From: Apricaphanius iberus
Taxonomy: Eukaryota > Chordata > Actinopteri > Cyprinodontiformes > Aphaniidae
Assembly (NCBI GenBank): GCA_028564705.1
Contig: JAPXFQ010002153.1
Span: 186,001-250,000, forward strand
DNA: 64,000 bases
Direction of reading: 5' to 3'
Part shown: positions 32,301 through 45,595 of the stretch, one piece after another
Numbering within the stretch: the stretch's first letter is position 1
Layout of the letters: every line of letters begins with the position of its first letter
Position numbers and translations under genes: made by a program
Notes under the pieces: model-generated
Database searches by the model: none
What the model was told of the DNA's origin: nothing
The model's input: the letters and a program-made list of their open reading frames with translations, nothing else

Positions 32301-34024
32301 ATAAATAGTAGTCATTTAATTTTTTAAAAATGTTTCGAAGGATGTGCGGTGAAAAAAAGACGCAAAAACACAAAGCCGCAAAGCAGAGATCAAAACATGT
32401 AAACCATTATGCAGTCATGGGAATATCCGCATACACTGATTATAATTGGATTTATAAATGAGTTTATTCCTACAAGGTTAATAGTTACTATGACTATTGT
32501 ATAAAATGGCTCAAAACAGTAGGCTATTAGATTGTTCTTCCAGCTTTCGTTTCGCTTGATAACGTTAACTATAATGTAAAAGAAAAAGGATGATGGAAAC
32601 TGTTTGATACAGGGATTCGAAACGCTTACTGCTGAAATAACTAACTAACTGAATAAATAAATAAATAAATAAAGTTTGTGAATCCCTAAAGAACAAGTTT
32701 GGAGCTCTAGGGAGTCTTGGATGTCTGACAGTATAAAAGACCTGCGGCAAATAAAAGGCGGCCCAACGTGTCCCAGATCATGTGGCCATCAGCCTCCTTG
32801 AGCATGACTGAAGCCCAGTTAGCAGTTTATCCTACGGGGTCACACGGGTTATGAGGAGAGGGGATAAAGTAAAATTCAGTGCAGAAGAGTCTGGTGATTA
32901 CAAAATCACCCCCGTTATATATATATTCTTATGGAGCTATTATTTTTTTTTACTCTAAAATGAAAACAAGTAAATACATCTGTAACATATGAGAAAACAT
33001 AATGTATTATAAACCAAAATAGCCCAAACAGAAATGCAATAATTATTTTAAAACAACCAATTCATGGTCCTTGTGCTCCTTATACTTTCGTGAAAACGAC
33101 AAATTAGGCCCTTTCTTTTTCTTTTTCTGTTTAGAAGAAACGTTGCTTCTTAGAAATAATGCATTTGAATGGGAGACAATTTTTATAAATATATAATAAC
33201 AACCATCATGTATCCTGTTATAATGAATGATAAAAAAAACGTTAAATAGATAATTAAACCTCCTAAGCAATCACTTATTATATTTAAACAATAAAATGTT
33301 CAATCAAACAAGTGAAAATGTCCCTAAAAAAACTGACCTGTACAATTAATCACTTTTGAAAATTAACAAAAAGTTAATTATAATATCGAACACATAACAT
33401 ACATATATTTTAAAAGGAATATGTCTGAAACTATTTTTATTTGAATTAATGGTGTTGCTTTTTTACAATAATGTCAGATTTGTATTAAAAACATACAACC
33501 AATTAAATAAAATTAAACTAATAGTCAAATAGGGAAGCTTAGAGGGAATTAAACTATAAGCATACCTCCTACCACAAAAACAGATCATGGATGTTTTTAG
33601 TACCCCTCTTTTCATTTTGAAAGGCATATAAAAAAAAAACTATATATAATAATAAAAGGATCCAAAAAAAGTGAAATACTTTAATCACATTTAGTTTGAT
33701 TCACATTAGAAAACAACCAGCATGCACAGACAATCTGTATGTTCCCAATGCTCTCAGCTTTAAAGGACATAAAAAAAAAAATCAATCCCTATTCGACTGA
33801 AGGCCAGATTTGCAGGATCCTGGAAACGCCCCTGCCTCCGATGAAGGTGCAGAATCTCTCCATCTGTTATTCACTGTATGGGACTCTCTCTACGCTTACC
33901 CTGTCTCCCTCTAAAAAGAACTCCACTTTCTACCTCTATGGGAAGTTTGGGAGCTAATGCCACCCCTGAATGCTACCCTAATTAGAGGCTGCTCAAAACT
34001 GCAAGGACCTGCTGCACAACAGTG
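29346..34024. other. foxd1 downstream region, no gene recognised
   Basis: Mostly AT-rich. More GC-balanced unique stretches occur at about 29400-29700 and 31230-31860. Short (AAAT)n tracts lie at about 32283-32308 and 32654-32673. A (GGT)n run lies near 29634. ORFs are short and lack family features. Confidence 0.5.

Positions 34025-34103
<79 letters not shown>
34025..34103. repeat. (TTTC)n microsatellite
   Basis: About 20 uninterrupted copies of TTTC. Confidence 0.97.
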
Positions 34104-37100
34104 AGCAATTTAGCTATCATTAAATCAAAATAAGTTATACACAAATAAACAATTGCAATTTTTTTGTAAATTTTCCATAAATTTAACTTTTTTGATGGAT
34201 TTTGAATTGTCTCTGAAAAAAAAAAAAGGAAGCGAGTACCATGTGCGGATGCTGCTGATGTTTTATCTGGATCCATATGTTTCATTGGGCTGGTGTTTTA
34301 CGTAGCACATAGACTGTGATCAAATATAGGGCATTTTTATTGGCACATGTTGAATGATTATGCGACCACTCACAGGGAACGTAGCGATTAGATTGAGTAA
34401 GCGCAAAAATCATGTGTGCAGAAAATATAAATGATCTAGGATAGATCGCTGAAGCAGGAAGGGAACATCCGGATCTCCTCGGCTCCTGAAGGGAATGTTT
34501 GTGAGCATAAAGTTTTTCAGGTAGAAATATATTTCCAATGAAATGTTTTTTATTCTTTAAACATCCTCTGTCGGCACAAAATGTCTGCAGATCAGATTCA
34601 GATCAATGACAGCTCTCTCGTAGCCTGGTTGTTCATCCGTACCCGCAACTAACGTTTGTTTCAGTGTCAGAACCAAATGAAGGAGAGACTGTTTCACTGT
34701 TCCATATATGGTACCTCCCCAATGTCCACTAGATCTGTTGCATTAACCTTGAGTGATTTTTTACTGACAAACAACTTGTTTTGTGGAAACTGATTCCAGA
34801 CAAACTTGTGCAGAATCACAGGTGGTGTCCTTTCAAACGAAGTTTTAGCAGATACATTAATATATAGAGGAAAGTGAGACTTGGACAACCACCGCATGGC
34901 TTACTAATATAATTTTGTCTGTTCTAGTGTCACAGTTGTTGTGCGGAACGGACTCAGATATGCCTGTACAAATTAGAGTAACTGTGCTGGTCAGAATTGG
35001 GGCGAAAATGATGGCATCTATCTGAATTCTGTCAGAATTCGAGTGTTTCAAGACATAGCATTTAGGGGGAAGTGTATTTATTTGTAAGCAGACTGGAATG
35101 ACAGAAGAGTGATATAAAATGTCTACATAGGGTGCAAATCAGTTAAGCCTCCAATAATGCTCTGAGACAACTTTTATTCTTTCTTTTTTTTTCTCTTCAC
35201 CGGACAACTTGCATCATAAATCTTTGCTTTAAAAACTGACATTGTAGCTGCAGACTTTGAAATTCAGCCTGTTGCGAATTATTTTGGCCAAATTTGCCTG
35301 AGATCAGTGATCCAAATGTAATTTGTTTCTCATCAGCAATGTTCAGATGCATTGTCGGCTGCTCACATTTTTCCTTTCACTCTTTTTTCCACGTTTTGAT
35401 AATGGATGTCCTTATAACTACAATGAGCAGCCAGCCTAGATACAAATAAGAAGGAAACATTAAAAAAACATATCGTCTCACCCAGACAAGCCTAAGGCAT
35501 TGATGAGCCCCATAACGAGAGTTACAGTAACAGTAACAGATGCATGAAGTGCTGTTTGACAAAAAGGAATTAAAGACTCTGGCCCAGAGCCACCTCTCTG
35601 CAGACAGGCCGGGGAGAAACTCCGAGCTTTCACCACTTCACGAAGTGCAAACTCACGCGTCCTTGCACATAATTTATTTAGCTGAAGACTTTCTGGGGGT
35701 GTTTTTATTTATCCTCCATCTTGCCTGTCTCACCTCGGTGTGAACCCTCAGATCCGAGATCTGCTGCAGAATTATGTTGCCCGCCTCTCACCGCATTTTT
35801 CACTTTCTTTTTTAGCCCAGCGCGTGTTTGCTTTGGCTTGCTATCCACTCATACAAACAGCCGGGGCCTCGTAGCTTATCCATCACGCTTGTGCAGAATG
35901 TGATGATAAAATAACAGGCCGGCCTGAAACAAACCATTTGTTACGGCTGGATTTATTATTCTGTCCACTTGAAACGAAGTACAGAGGTTACCTAGACATC
36001 TCCTACTTAGGTTACAACAACAAATAGAACAAAAAAATGAGCCCTCTCTGCCAGGAGAAGTCCCAAAGTGGTGGTCACTCCACAGAACCCTCCGAGTCAA
36101 GCAGCTGTGTGATGTCACCGCAGCTTCCGCTGACTCTTTGCATCCACAACATCATCAAGCATCTTTCCATTGCCGCTCAACGGAAAGCCTGCTTTCGCCT
36201 ACCAGCTTCAGGTCTGATTAGTTACATGCAACAACGCCTTTCGGTCATAAACACTTCATCAGGCTCCAGCAGCCCGTTCATCATCGTGACACCCGCAGGT
36301 AACCCAAACCCGGCCTGCAACTTGACACAAGGCAGAGCCCAAACATTTCTTCTAAACACAGACTGCCAGCAGTCTACACAGCAAACACAGAGAAGTAAGT
36401 ACAGCAAAGCATTTAAACAGAGCAGGTCCTAGGTTATCTGTGGCCCTCAGCAGAACTTGATTCCCTAACAGCTACCAACCACCACAACACCATATTTAAC
36501 AAAGCTATTAAATTAATAGCATTCGGGGTAGAATAGAAAAACATCTGGTCTATTTCTTTAACCCATTGGATAAATTTATGCTGCTGTAAACAGGGATTGA
36601 ATCCCACCCGGGCCCTCGTTGTGTACCTTGCCACATATACCTAAATTAAAATTCTTAGCAAACATGAATAAAAGGTCTGAATGGAAGGAGAAAGTTTGGG
36701 CGGGGTCAGTCAGGAGGTCAACCAGAATGAACAGAATTTCACCTGCTGGTGGCCATGCTTCTGGAATCAAGTCGACTAGTTTTAATCAAAAATTAATAAA
36801 TAAAATTAAAATGGTTTGTTGTGTCAAAAAAAAAGAGCGAAAGATCATTCTTCACAATCGCCATTTTGAACTTGACAGTGACGGCGTCAGACTTTACAGA
36901 AGCTCCTCCAGAGGATCAAATAATTTTTTTTAATATGATGTGATATAATATGATGATTGTGGTAATCTCAAGATCAAGCAAGAGAGTGAGATTGTTGACT
37001 TACTATAAGATTAATATATATTTAAGATTAATCTTCTAAGTGGTTAAGGTTAGCAAGTTACAGTTTTTGACTTTGTTAGGTTACTTTCAGAACCTTGTTG

Positions 37101-39185
37101 CCTTTTCTTACAACTCAAAACACAACTCAAACGGTTATCACTTGTTACACAGGCTGAGTAATGTTGAAAACATGGCATCGTGCATAAAGAAATGTTGCTC
37201 TTGCACAATCATTGGTTCAAAAATAACTAATTTACAGTGAAATACAATTGAAACATAACTATAGATCATGCACACACAAGCAACCAATAGTTTCACTGTT
37301 TCATTGTTCTTACATTTATTAAATATTGTACAACGAAATAGGTGATACAGGTTTCATTTTGGTACTACATGTACAGTAAATGCATCTCTGTAAAAGTACT
37401 GCAGTAGTAGGATCATTGATCATTGAACAAGGTTTGTTGGAAAACACTACAGCACAATCGCAACAGGTTTATATGAATGAAAGCAAAAAATAATTAGCTA
37501 TGTAGTGCAGTATGATAAAATATTAGGCTACATCCACGGATATTGTAGTCTAACTGGTTAATGCTCCACGGTAATTGGTGGAAATGAATCTCGTTACAGT
37601 ATCTTGAAACTTTCATGATTTAAACATGGAAGACTCTGTTTCCATACAACTATGCATTAAGAGTAATGCAAAAATGACTTTTTATTTTAAGCAGCTGTAT
37701 CAGTTGATAGTTAGATCATTATAAGGAAATGAATAGACACTCATTTGAAATATAATGTGTGAATTGCCTTCTGAAATAGTAGTACTTTGATATTAAGTTG
37801 TCATATTGAACAGGTGATTTTTGTTGAATGAACAAATGATCTAAGTTTTATGTTTATTTCATCCAAGCAATTTAGAAAAGGTTCAGAGTTTTAAAAAATG
37901 TGCATTTTGATCTTTAGTAGTGAGTTTTTTGTCTAGAGTCATGAAAAATGATATCTGAAAATAGTAGCAGGCTATTTTAAAAAAACCTGTAATACTAGAT
38001 TTGTTTAGTTATAAATCAATAAAAGCATGTAATCATTTACAAAATGGAGATGAGAATAACATTTTCCCCCAAATATTACTAAATGTTTATGAAGTCACGG
38101 AACAATTTTCCCAAATCTTACCACTAGACATGATTCACTTTAACCAGTTTTGGAATAACGACCCTTAACCCAACCCTGTTGGGTTAAATCAGCCCAGGGA
38201 CAGATTCATATGTACCTCACGCCAAAATTAGTAAAGTAATAAACTGGTCTGTTTTTAACCCAACCATCAAAGAGCGTTCTGTGTTTAAAGTTACGTCTCT
38301 AAATCTTACACATTTTCCCCGGCGGTCGCGTCTGATCCACAGCACTTCAGCACAAATCAAGCATGGATTAAAAGCAAGTAGGCGAAAAATATATGTGTGT
38401 TTATTCGGTGCTTGCAAATTAAGGCTGTTTGCGTGTGGCAAAAGGCCGACGTGCTTCAAAGCTTTCTGTCCACGTTGTCTGCATTATGTCATCGATTCCT
38501 CAGCGATGATGGCCCTGTCACTCAAGAAGCCAAAGGAAATAAAACATCCCCACTGGAAGCCACCCATGTGGCCCATTCACGTCTTATGTTCCCTCCCTAA
38601 ATATCCGCCCCCAAACCTTCCCTGCAGTTGGTGTATTGCTTTCCTTCCACCCTCTCTTCAGCTCTCTCATTGACTCAACCACAAAGTGTCTGTGGCAGAT
38701 GATCCGGATCTCTGAACGGAACGGGGGAAAGCTGGAGCGGAGACTTTTGAGCGGTTGTTTTCAAGCCTCCTCTGCTCTATCTGTGTCGTTCTGTCCCTCT
38801 CAGTCTCTCTGGAAGTCTCCCAAAATCTGTCTCGCTGTTTGACAGACATGCTCCTCTCGCACAGCGAAGCATCACCCCACAATTAGATCCAGACGTCTCA
38901 CTACACAAGCCCCGAAACGCTTTTGCCAGGATGCGCACCACATAAAAGATGAAGCCAGTGTTTCTTGCAACATGTTGGGAATCTGATTTCCTTTTAGCAC
39001 ACGTCGTGGTGCTGACATCGTTGAAGTGGGGAGAACTTTAAGAGAGGTTCATCTTGCAGAACCTTGAAACAGTGCAACCATATTGAGTTTTGCTATAGTA
39101 TCGTGTCTGCAAGGGCATCTGCAATTATAATAACTAGTGACTTGTGCTAGAATTTCATTTGCTCAGTCAGAAAGCGGTATCTGTA
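34104..39185. other. intergenic region, no gene recognised
   Basis: Includes unique-looking, GC-balanced stretches at 34280-34480, 35540-36430 and 38280-38900. The 131-codon frame at 36037-36432 (+) and the 130-codon frame at 38281-38673 (+) lack homology, signal peptides or clear splice context, and I do not call them genes. Confidence 0.5.
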
Positions 39186-39189
39186 AAGT

Positions 39190-39630
39190 TGAAATTAAAT
39201 GAGACTTTGTTGGATCTTCTTAAATGTACAAATCTGAAAGGTGTGGGGCACATTTGTATTCAGACCCAGTATCAAAGCGTTGTGGAACCACTCTTCCTCT
39301 GTAATTACAGCTCCAAGACTTTGAGGTGTATCCCAGATTAGCAGTTCTGAAGACTGAAATGCTTCGCGTTCTACTTTGCGAAACAGCCTACACTCAGTCA
39401 TATTGGATGGAAACGGCCTGCGAAATTCAATTATCAAGTCCCAAAAAAGACCCTCTGGCCTTTGAGTGGGGCCTTCTGACACATGATCCTCATCTCCAGT
39501 CTCAAATTCTTTGCGTATTATAGCTCAACCCACCTTCCATGTGCCTCCTGCAAAAACGCATCCCCACTTTATGATACTGCCAAAGCCATGTTTCATTGTG
39601 ACTAAAAGTTGTCATCTCAACACAGAGCAC
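39190..39630 (+). repeat. copy of the 'GCAAGGCACTGTA' DNA-transposon-like family
   Basis: Consensus-like text: GGCACATTTGTATTCAGACC, TGTAATTACAGCTCCAAGAC, CTCAGTCATATTGGATGGAA and GCATCCCCACTTTATGATAC with TGCCAAAGCCATGTTTCATT. Non-coding, diverged. Confidence 0.55.
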
Positions 39631-40859
39631 AAAACCTTCAACGAATTTCATTTAAGTTTGCAGTTGGAAAGTGACAAGTTGTGAAACAGCTGAAGAATAC
39701 ATTTTCAAAGTAACAACTGGGTAATGACAAAGACAAAGAAGAGTTTTGAAGGTCTGAGAGACGGAAACAGTGAGCAGTCGGTCTTATTTGTCATCTCAGA
39801 GGAATTTGGGGGGTTTAGTAGAAGTGTGTAACGGGTTTTTACTTAACTATTTCCATTTTTTTCTTTTTCCTGCACAGCTTAGATGAATGAAATCATACAT
39901 TTAGCGTGCAATAGCAATGTTGACTCATCCCAGTGGATGGAATTAAACTGCATAAAAATATATCATGCCGAAAACCCCCCTTTTGCATGCTCTATGAGTG
40001 TTAAAACTCTGATTGGTACATCCAGCTCTCAAGATGCAAGATTTGATACTTCCTCTGGGCAGTTGGCACTTCCCGTCCCCTGTCACAACACTTTCAGGGG
40101 CCTCTATCAAAGTATACCTTTACTGCAGGGGGTGTTTGACTGCCTCTGTGTTTCAGGGTGGGCGAGCCCAGCGGCTCCGGACAGATATCCGTCTGACATG
40201 AGAAGTGGCTCGACCGGCAGGTAACCGAATCCAAATGCGCAGCACGGCAGGGAGCTGCAGACCTGCTGAAACATAGCCCACCTCCAGTGTTAACACAGGC
40301 TAAGTTCACCGGATGGATTTCAATGCAATCTCATCGTTGTTGTAAGATGAACACATTTGCTGCTCAGTTCAAACAAATTGAAGCAGTTCACAGAGCGGTA
40401 AAGAGTTTCCATCTTATGTGTTTATTGAATTAAGAGTTCACACATTTTATCTCCAAGGTTTAGAGAGCCTCTCTCATGCTTCCATTTTGTCCTCTTGTAA
40501 ACTGTTAAGCTAGAAAGAGGCTTTTACACCCCCATATATACAGGCAGTGCACACCCTCTCCTGAATATGAAAACCACAACTAATTACCACCGTCCAATGA
40601 TGGTAATTCAGAGTCATCATTATGCACAGAGTGATCTCTAAACAAAATATCTGTTTTTAACCAAGAATCAGTGCTGATAATTGGTACAAAACTGAACGTG
40701 TTAGCTGGTCAAAGGAGCACATAAGGTGGTTATTTTAAATATGCAGAACACAAAAGGCTAATATAACTCAGCATACCAACATATTTGTCCGTTACATAAT
40801 TTTATAGTGGCACTGAAAGCTAGCTACGATTTTTTAAAAGATTTTACAAATGAAAATCA

Positions 40860-41230
40860 GAAAATTGTGACATGCATTTATTTTCTGCCATTCCATGCCA
40901 TTATAGCTGCAACTCCCAACCAACTTTGCACAAAGAGAGGCTGAAACTTCCACCCATCCAGTCAGATTGGACAGCATTTCCTATTTTCCAGTTTTGCCAC
41001 AGATTCTTAATCAGAGCTATATCAAAACCTTTGACTGGGCCATTTTAACAGATTTCTATGCTTTGATTTAAACCATCCCATTGTAGCTCTGAAAGTCAGT
41101 TTGAAGCATTTGTCCTTCTTCTTCAGTCTAAAGTCTTCTGCAACCTTTGATTGGTTTGGTTGGATGATCACACTGTATTTAACTCCAACTATCTTCTTTA
41201 AAATCTGCCAAGTTTCCCTGTCTGTTACAG
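40860..41230 (+). repeat. first half of a 'GCAAGGCACTGTA' family copy
   Basis: AACTTTGCACAAAGAGAGGC, CATCCAGTCAGATTGGACAG, TTTGACTGGGCCATTTTAAC and CCATCCCATTGTAGCTCTGA, in the order of the family, ending near CCAAGTTTCCCTGTCTG. The following family text resumes only at about 42770. Confidence 0.5.
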
Positions 41231-42769
41231 TTTTGTTAAGAGCGCCATTTAAAGACACACTCCGTAACTTTGTGGTCACTGTCATAAAACCAAATCTCTA
41301 TGGGGCACATCTGAAGAGGCCACTTTACAGACAGTTTTACAAGCTCGCTAGCCAAAACAACAAAACATCATACTAACATAGTGTCAGTTAATAAACCGTC
41401 AAACAGTTTTCCCGGCTCTGTATTACATCATCATGCCCAACCAAAAACAATAATCCGGGAACAAGCACTGTAACACTGGGTTTTAGAAGCTAATCCTACT
41501 TGGTCAAGTAACTTTGACTTAAACTGAGCAACAGTTTAAAAGAAAAGATCTTTCACAGTGGTGAGGAGAAGGAAGTGTTGTAACAGCCTGGCCATGAGTT
41601 GAGAATCTGGCGCAGCTCTAAAGCTCTTCTTGCTGCTACTGTTCTTAACACAGCCGTCTCTGGTGGTGAAGCTCCGATAGCTTTCAGCTTGAGAACTGGG
41701 CTGATCTTTCTCTTTTTCTCATTTGGTCTTCTTTGGTTTCTTTGATGGATCTACAATGGTTCACCTGTCTAAGCCACGGTTTTGTATATGTAATTTGGTA
41801 GCATGTAGCATACCGCCATAAAGAAAAACTCACTGAATACTTCCAGGCAGGGGACTCACAAGAGAAAAGTTATGTAGTGCGGTTTTCAGCAGCAGGACCC
41901 TCCAGTGACAGTTCCCAAAATGAACATAATAAATTCTGGTGTGCCACCAAAACAATTCAAAAACATGTTTTCAAGGTGAAAAAGTTTAGGAATTGATTAG
42001 GCAACACCTTCCTTTTATCGATAACAGGATATTCTTATTACTTACTGTCTCTGTGGTTACAAGGCTGTTACCTTTACTGAAAGTTAAATGCAGTGGTTTA
42101 TGATGAATTGATCAAATAAACTGCATACTCTGAACACACCCACTGGCTCCAAACACAAACTGCTTGTGGGGAGGCTGGGTTAGTTACACAATTATGATTG
42201 GCTAAGTGAGATCATGGTAGCCATCATAGTAGCCATCAGAGCCAACGTTTTGCACACAAAGTAGGACACAAGTGCCACACACACACAAAATATAAGCAGA
42301 AATGGCGAGTTCTGTAGTCATAGGACTACAGAATTCAACACACCTTTTATTGTTTAGCTGCTTACTTTAGTTGTGGACAAAATACTGGAAGCACAAGTTG
42401 TTTACTTGACCATTTGTCTTTGGCTTTGAGAGCTTTATTTAATTTGGTATAGAGTTAAACACACTTTATATTGTCTATTTAGATTAATTTAGTTTTATTA
42501 CAAAAATAGTTCTTGAAGTTCAGGGAAAACCTCATGCTGTCTGTTACATGTATAAGTGGGCTTCCTGTCTCTTCTACTCATTTTAAATGACTTCTGTAAA
42601 CTGGTCATAAAAATCCAAATTCTTTGATATAAAGCACTATTGTTTTACAGAAATGCAAACAGTTACTTACTTTTATTATGAAGTAATTCAATTAGTAACA
42701 GCAAATGAGCAGCAAAACTAATTACTTTTTTTAAAGTACCGTTCCCAATACTGGTCCCTAGTAATGAAA
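41231..42769. other. 1.5-kb segment separating two halves of a repeat copy
   Basis: Starts near AGACACACTCCGTAACTTTG and CATAAAACCAAATCTCTATG, which look like repeat text of another family. Holds a perfect 10-bp hairpin at 42310-42333. No coding region recognised. Confidence 0.4.
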
Positions 42770-42990
42770 ATGATAGCAGAAAATGATGCTGCCACGTTTG
42801 TGTTTGATAATGGATTTGGTAGATTTATGGAGATGTATCATGTATTGGGTTAGTTTCCAGCAAAATATACAATAATATTTTGCTTTAGGCAAAAAAGTTC
42901 CAATTTTATTTCACCTGACTAAAGGATCTTTTACCAAATGTTTCCTATACCTTCACACAGATCTATGACTTTCTTAAAAAAAATGCATTC
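42770..42990 (+). repeat. second half of a 'GCAAGGCACTGTA' family copy
   Basis: ATGATGCTGCCACGTTTGTG, GGCAAAAAAGTTCCAATTTT and TTTCACCTGACTAAAGGATC continue the family after a 1.5-kb interruption (about 41231-42769). Confidence 0.45.
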
Positions 42991-45094
42991 TTCTTACCAC
43001 TGTTTTATTAATGCCACATTTGTGGAGTCTAATAATTTTCTATCAAAACATTCTCCTACTTCAGCTGCAGGTCATGGCGGCTCCTCCAGAGTTACCAAAA
43101 GCTTGTTGGTTTGGATCTATCGGCTATATCTTGTTACGTCTCCATGCTGTTTCCATACTTTTATTTAAAATCTAAAGCATTCCAAGTTTGCAAGTTCTAA
43201 TGTGCTAAATCAAGATGGTTAAACATTTGCAAGAACTATGAGGTAAAGGAGAAGGAAATATCCCACAGCTAACAAATCACCAGCGGTGAGATTAGTAGAT
43301 TTATGTGTTTGCTCTGCAGCATCGCAGCACCATGCAACCAGCGCTGCATTTCACTTCTCTTCCCTCGTCGGCCACAGTAACCCGACCCCCTGTGTTGACA
43401 GACAGACGAATGGGCGCGTGCTGATTTTTGTAGCATATGTGCTCATGCTTGACTTAGAGGTCCTGGACCCCCTAAGTGACTCGTTTCACCAGAATGCAGA
43501 GTCACTTGTAAAAGACAGACAGCTCAATTGGGAATCACTTAAGCTTTAGGAACCTTCATAGTTGGAGTTGCTAGAATTATATTACAGAATTCATGCCGAT
43601 GCATCATTTCAGCACTTTTTTCTTAGTCAAGCTTTTATTTGAGGCTGATTTAAATCATTAGGAATCACATTAGCCAGTCAAAACCATTAGCATTTAGCCT
43701 GGAATGGGTTTTATTTATAGTAACAGAAATCAAAATAATATTTGAACAGATCTTAAATTCGCAGTTTTTCTAGCTAAAGCTCGACATATAATCCATATTT
43801 GATGAACATTTCCAAATGTGTTATTTCTCATTGTTTGAGTTGGCTGCACGACCAGCTGTTCTGTACACGAATCAGGAAAATAAACAGCCACTGAATACCT
43901 TCCAGTGTATCGACTTAGAAACAGCCACGGCTGAAGCAACAGCAGCAGACTTGAACCAAATTTAGATTCTGTTTTTAAAGCCCTCACATACAAAATAACC
44001 CAATTAGCGATGCTCTGTGTATGTTTGGCACAACCCTCTGAAAATATTATGAGAGCAAGATGAGGACATGTCAAGCTGTACTTGCCCTGGGTGGATAGAG
44101 TTCAACTTGTTGTCAGTCAGTTGACTTTTTATGTGGATGTTTGGTTTTGAAATCGAAAATAGTCCTGACAAATATGATAAGATCGTTGCACATGGAGCCA
44201 TGGTTAACAGCTGAGCAAACGCTGCATGTAAAAGCTCAAGAATTGCCTGCAAGAGCAAATGACACAAGAAAGTTCATGAAGAGATTTTGAATAGACCTGC
44301 CTCTTTTGGCTATTAATCAGACCAGAATCAAAGATTGTGTTGCTGATGCCGAGTTACGTCTAATAAGCCTCACTTTGGGCATCAAACTTTAAATAGCCTT
44401 AAGAAAAACTCATAGTTTGTGCTTGTGCTTTTGCGAGTGTCAGGAAAATGACCAAAAATGGTGTTCCTGTGTCCATGTGTGCTGTTAATTAAGGTCTCTA
44501 TGTCTTTTCGACCATTTGTGGAAATGAGGATGAGTGTGTGTCAGTATCTGAGTGTGAATATCTATGTATGGGTATAAATGAACGTAGTTCATCTTTATAT
44601 AAATTAAGACCTTGTCCACTTGTAGTCTGGTGTCTCACAAAACGAATTTCTACAATTTGGTCTGTCATCCGCACAAAAACACAGCGTTATGGCATCCAAA
44701 AATCTTCTTTCCAAAACCTCCAACCAAAGTGAAGATTAGCTAATTCTCTATTTTAAGCATTTACTTGTGGAGTTTAAGTTTTTGCAACGTCACAGCCCGC
44801 GACAAAAATGCTCTAACACATGCAACGTGTGTTTCCACTCAGAAACACTATGAACGCCCTCAGAGCTGTGTTGGCAATTACTGATTGTCCAAGCACTTTT
44901 TGCTTGTTAATTTTACAAGCTATATTACTGCTTTGTGTAGACATTAGAAAGTAGAAGGTTATTCATATTAGTTAGGATTTGGGGAACTACTGCCCTCTAC
45001 AGGTTTGACAAGCCTCTGAATGTGCTTAACAATACACTTATACAGTTATAGGATTAGGTGTGGATGCTTTTTTTCTAAAAAATTTGGTGAGATA
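42991..45094. other. intergenic, no gene recognised
   Basis: Unique-looking sequence with a GC-balanced stretch at about 43280-43550. A CTCF-like motif on the - strand is at 44990-45003. Confidence 0.5.
44990..45003 (-). promoter_or_regulatory. CTCF-like motif, minus orientation
   Basis: Reverse complement CCTGTAGAGGGCAG matches CCASYAGRKGGCRS at 13 of 14 positions. It faces the + oriented motifs at 8.0, 14.5, 22.3 and 26.2 kb. Confidence 0.4.
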
Positions 45095-45185
45095 TTAAAT
45101 TCAATTCACTTTTATTTAAATAGCACAAATTCACAACAAATGTCATCTCAGGGCACTTTATCCGGTTTAACCCCCCCCCCCCCAG
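45095..45185 (-). mobile_element. L2-like LINE tail fragment
   Basis: On + it reads ATTCAATTCACTTTTATTTA, CACAACAAATGTCATCTCAG and GGGCACTTTATCC, the reverse complement of the 9640-9690 tail. Followed by a 14-bp C run. Confidence 0.6.
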
Positions 45186-45595
45186 TCCTATAGATATACT
45201 TCCTATGCTTATTTCCCAATGTAAGAACTGGCCCAATTGGACTAGTGACGACATCATTATCTGCATGCGGTCATTCCATCAATGGATGTGTGAGTGGAGT
45301 CCAGGAAACAACGTGGGCTACATTGATAACTGGAAGACCTTCCTACTTTGGATGGAGCAGCTCTTCTTTCTAGGAATCTGGACAGATTTATTAGTCCTTC
45401 AAAAAAAACACTGACAAACCAGGGTCCAGATCAGGAAGCAGAGTCATAGTTTAACCCACCTCTGCAGCTTCTGTACTGTTACTCAATACCCCGTTGAGAC
45501 AGTGTCTTGCCACGGCCAAAATCAAATACATTAAAAGTTACATTAAAACCTAACAAAATCAAATCATGAAAATCTCATTAAAATAAATACAACTT

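Noticed and set aside
36037..36432. 131-codon + strand frame in the foxd1 desert
   Set aside because: Ser/Gln-rich random-looking peptide with no domain, no signal peptide and no splice partners.
38281..38673. 130-codon + strand frame
   Set aside because: No similarity to known families; composition follows local GC content.
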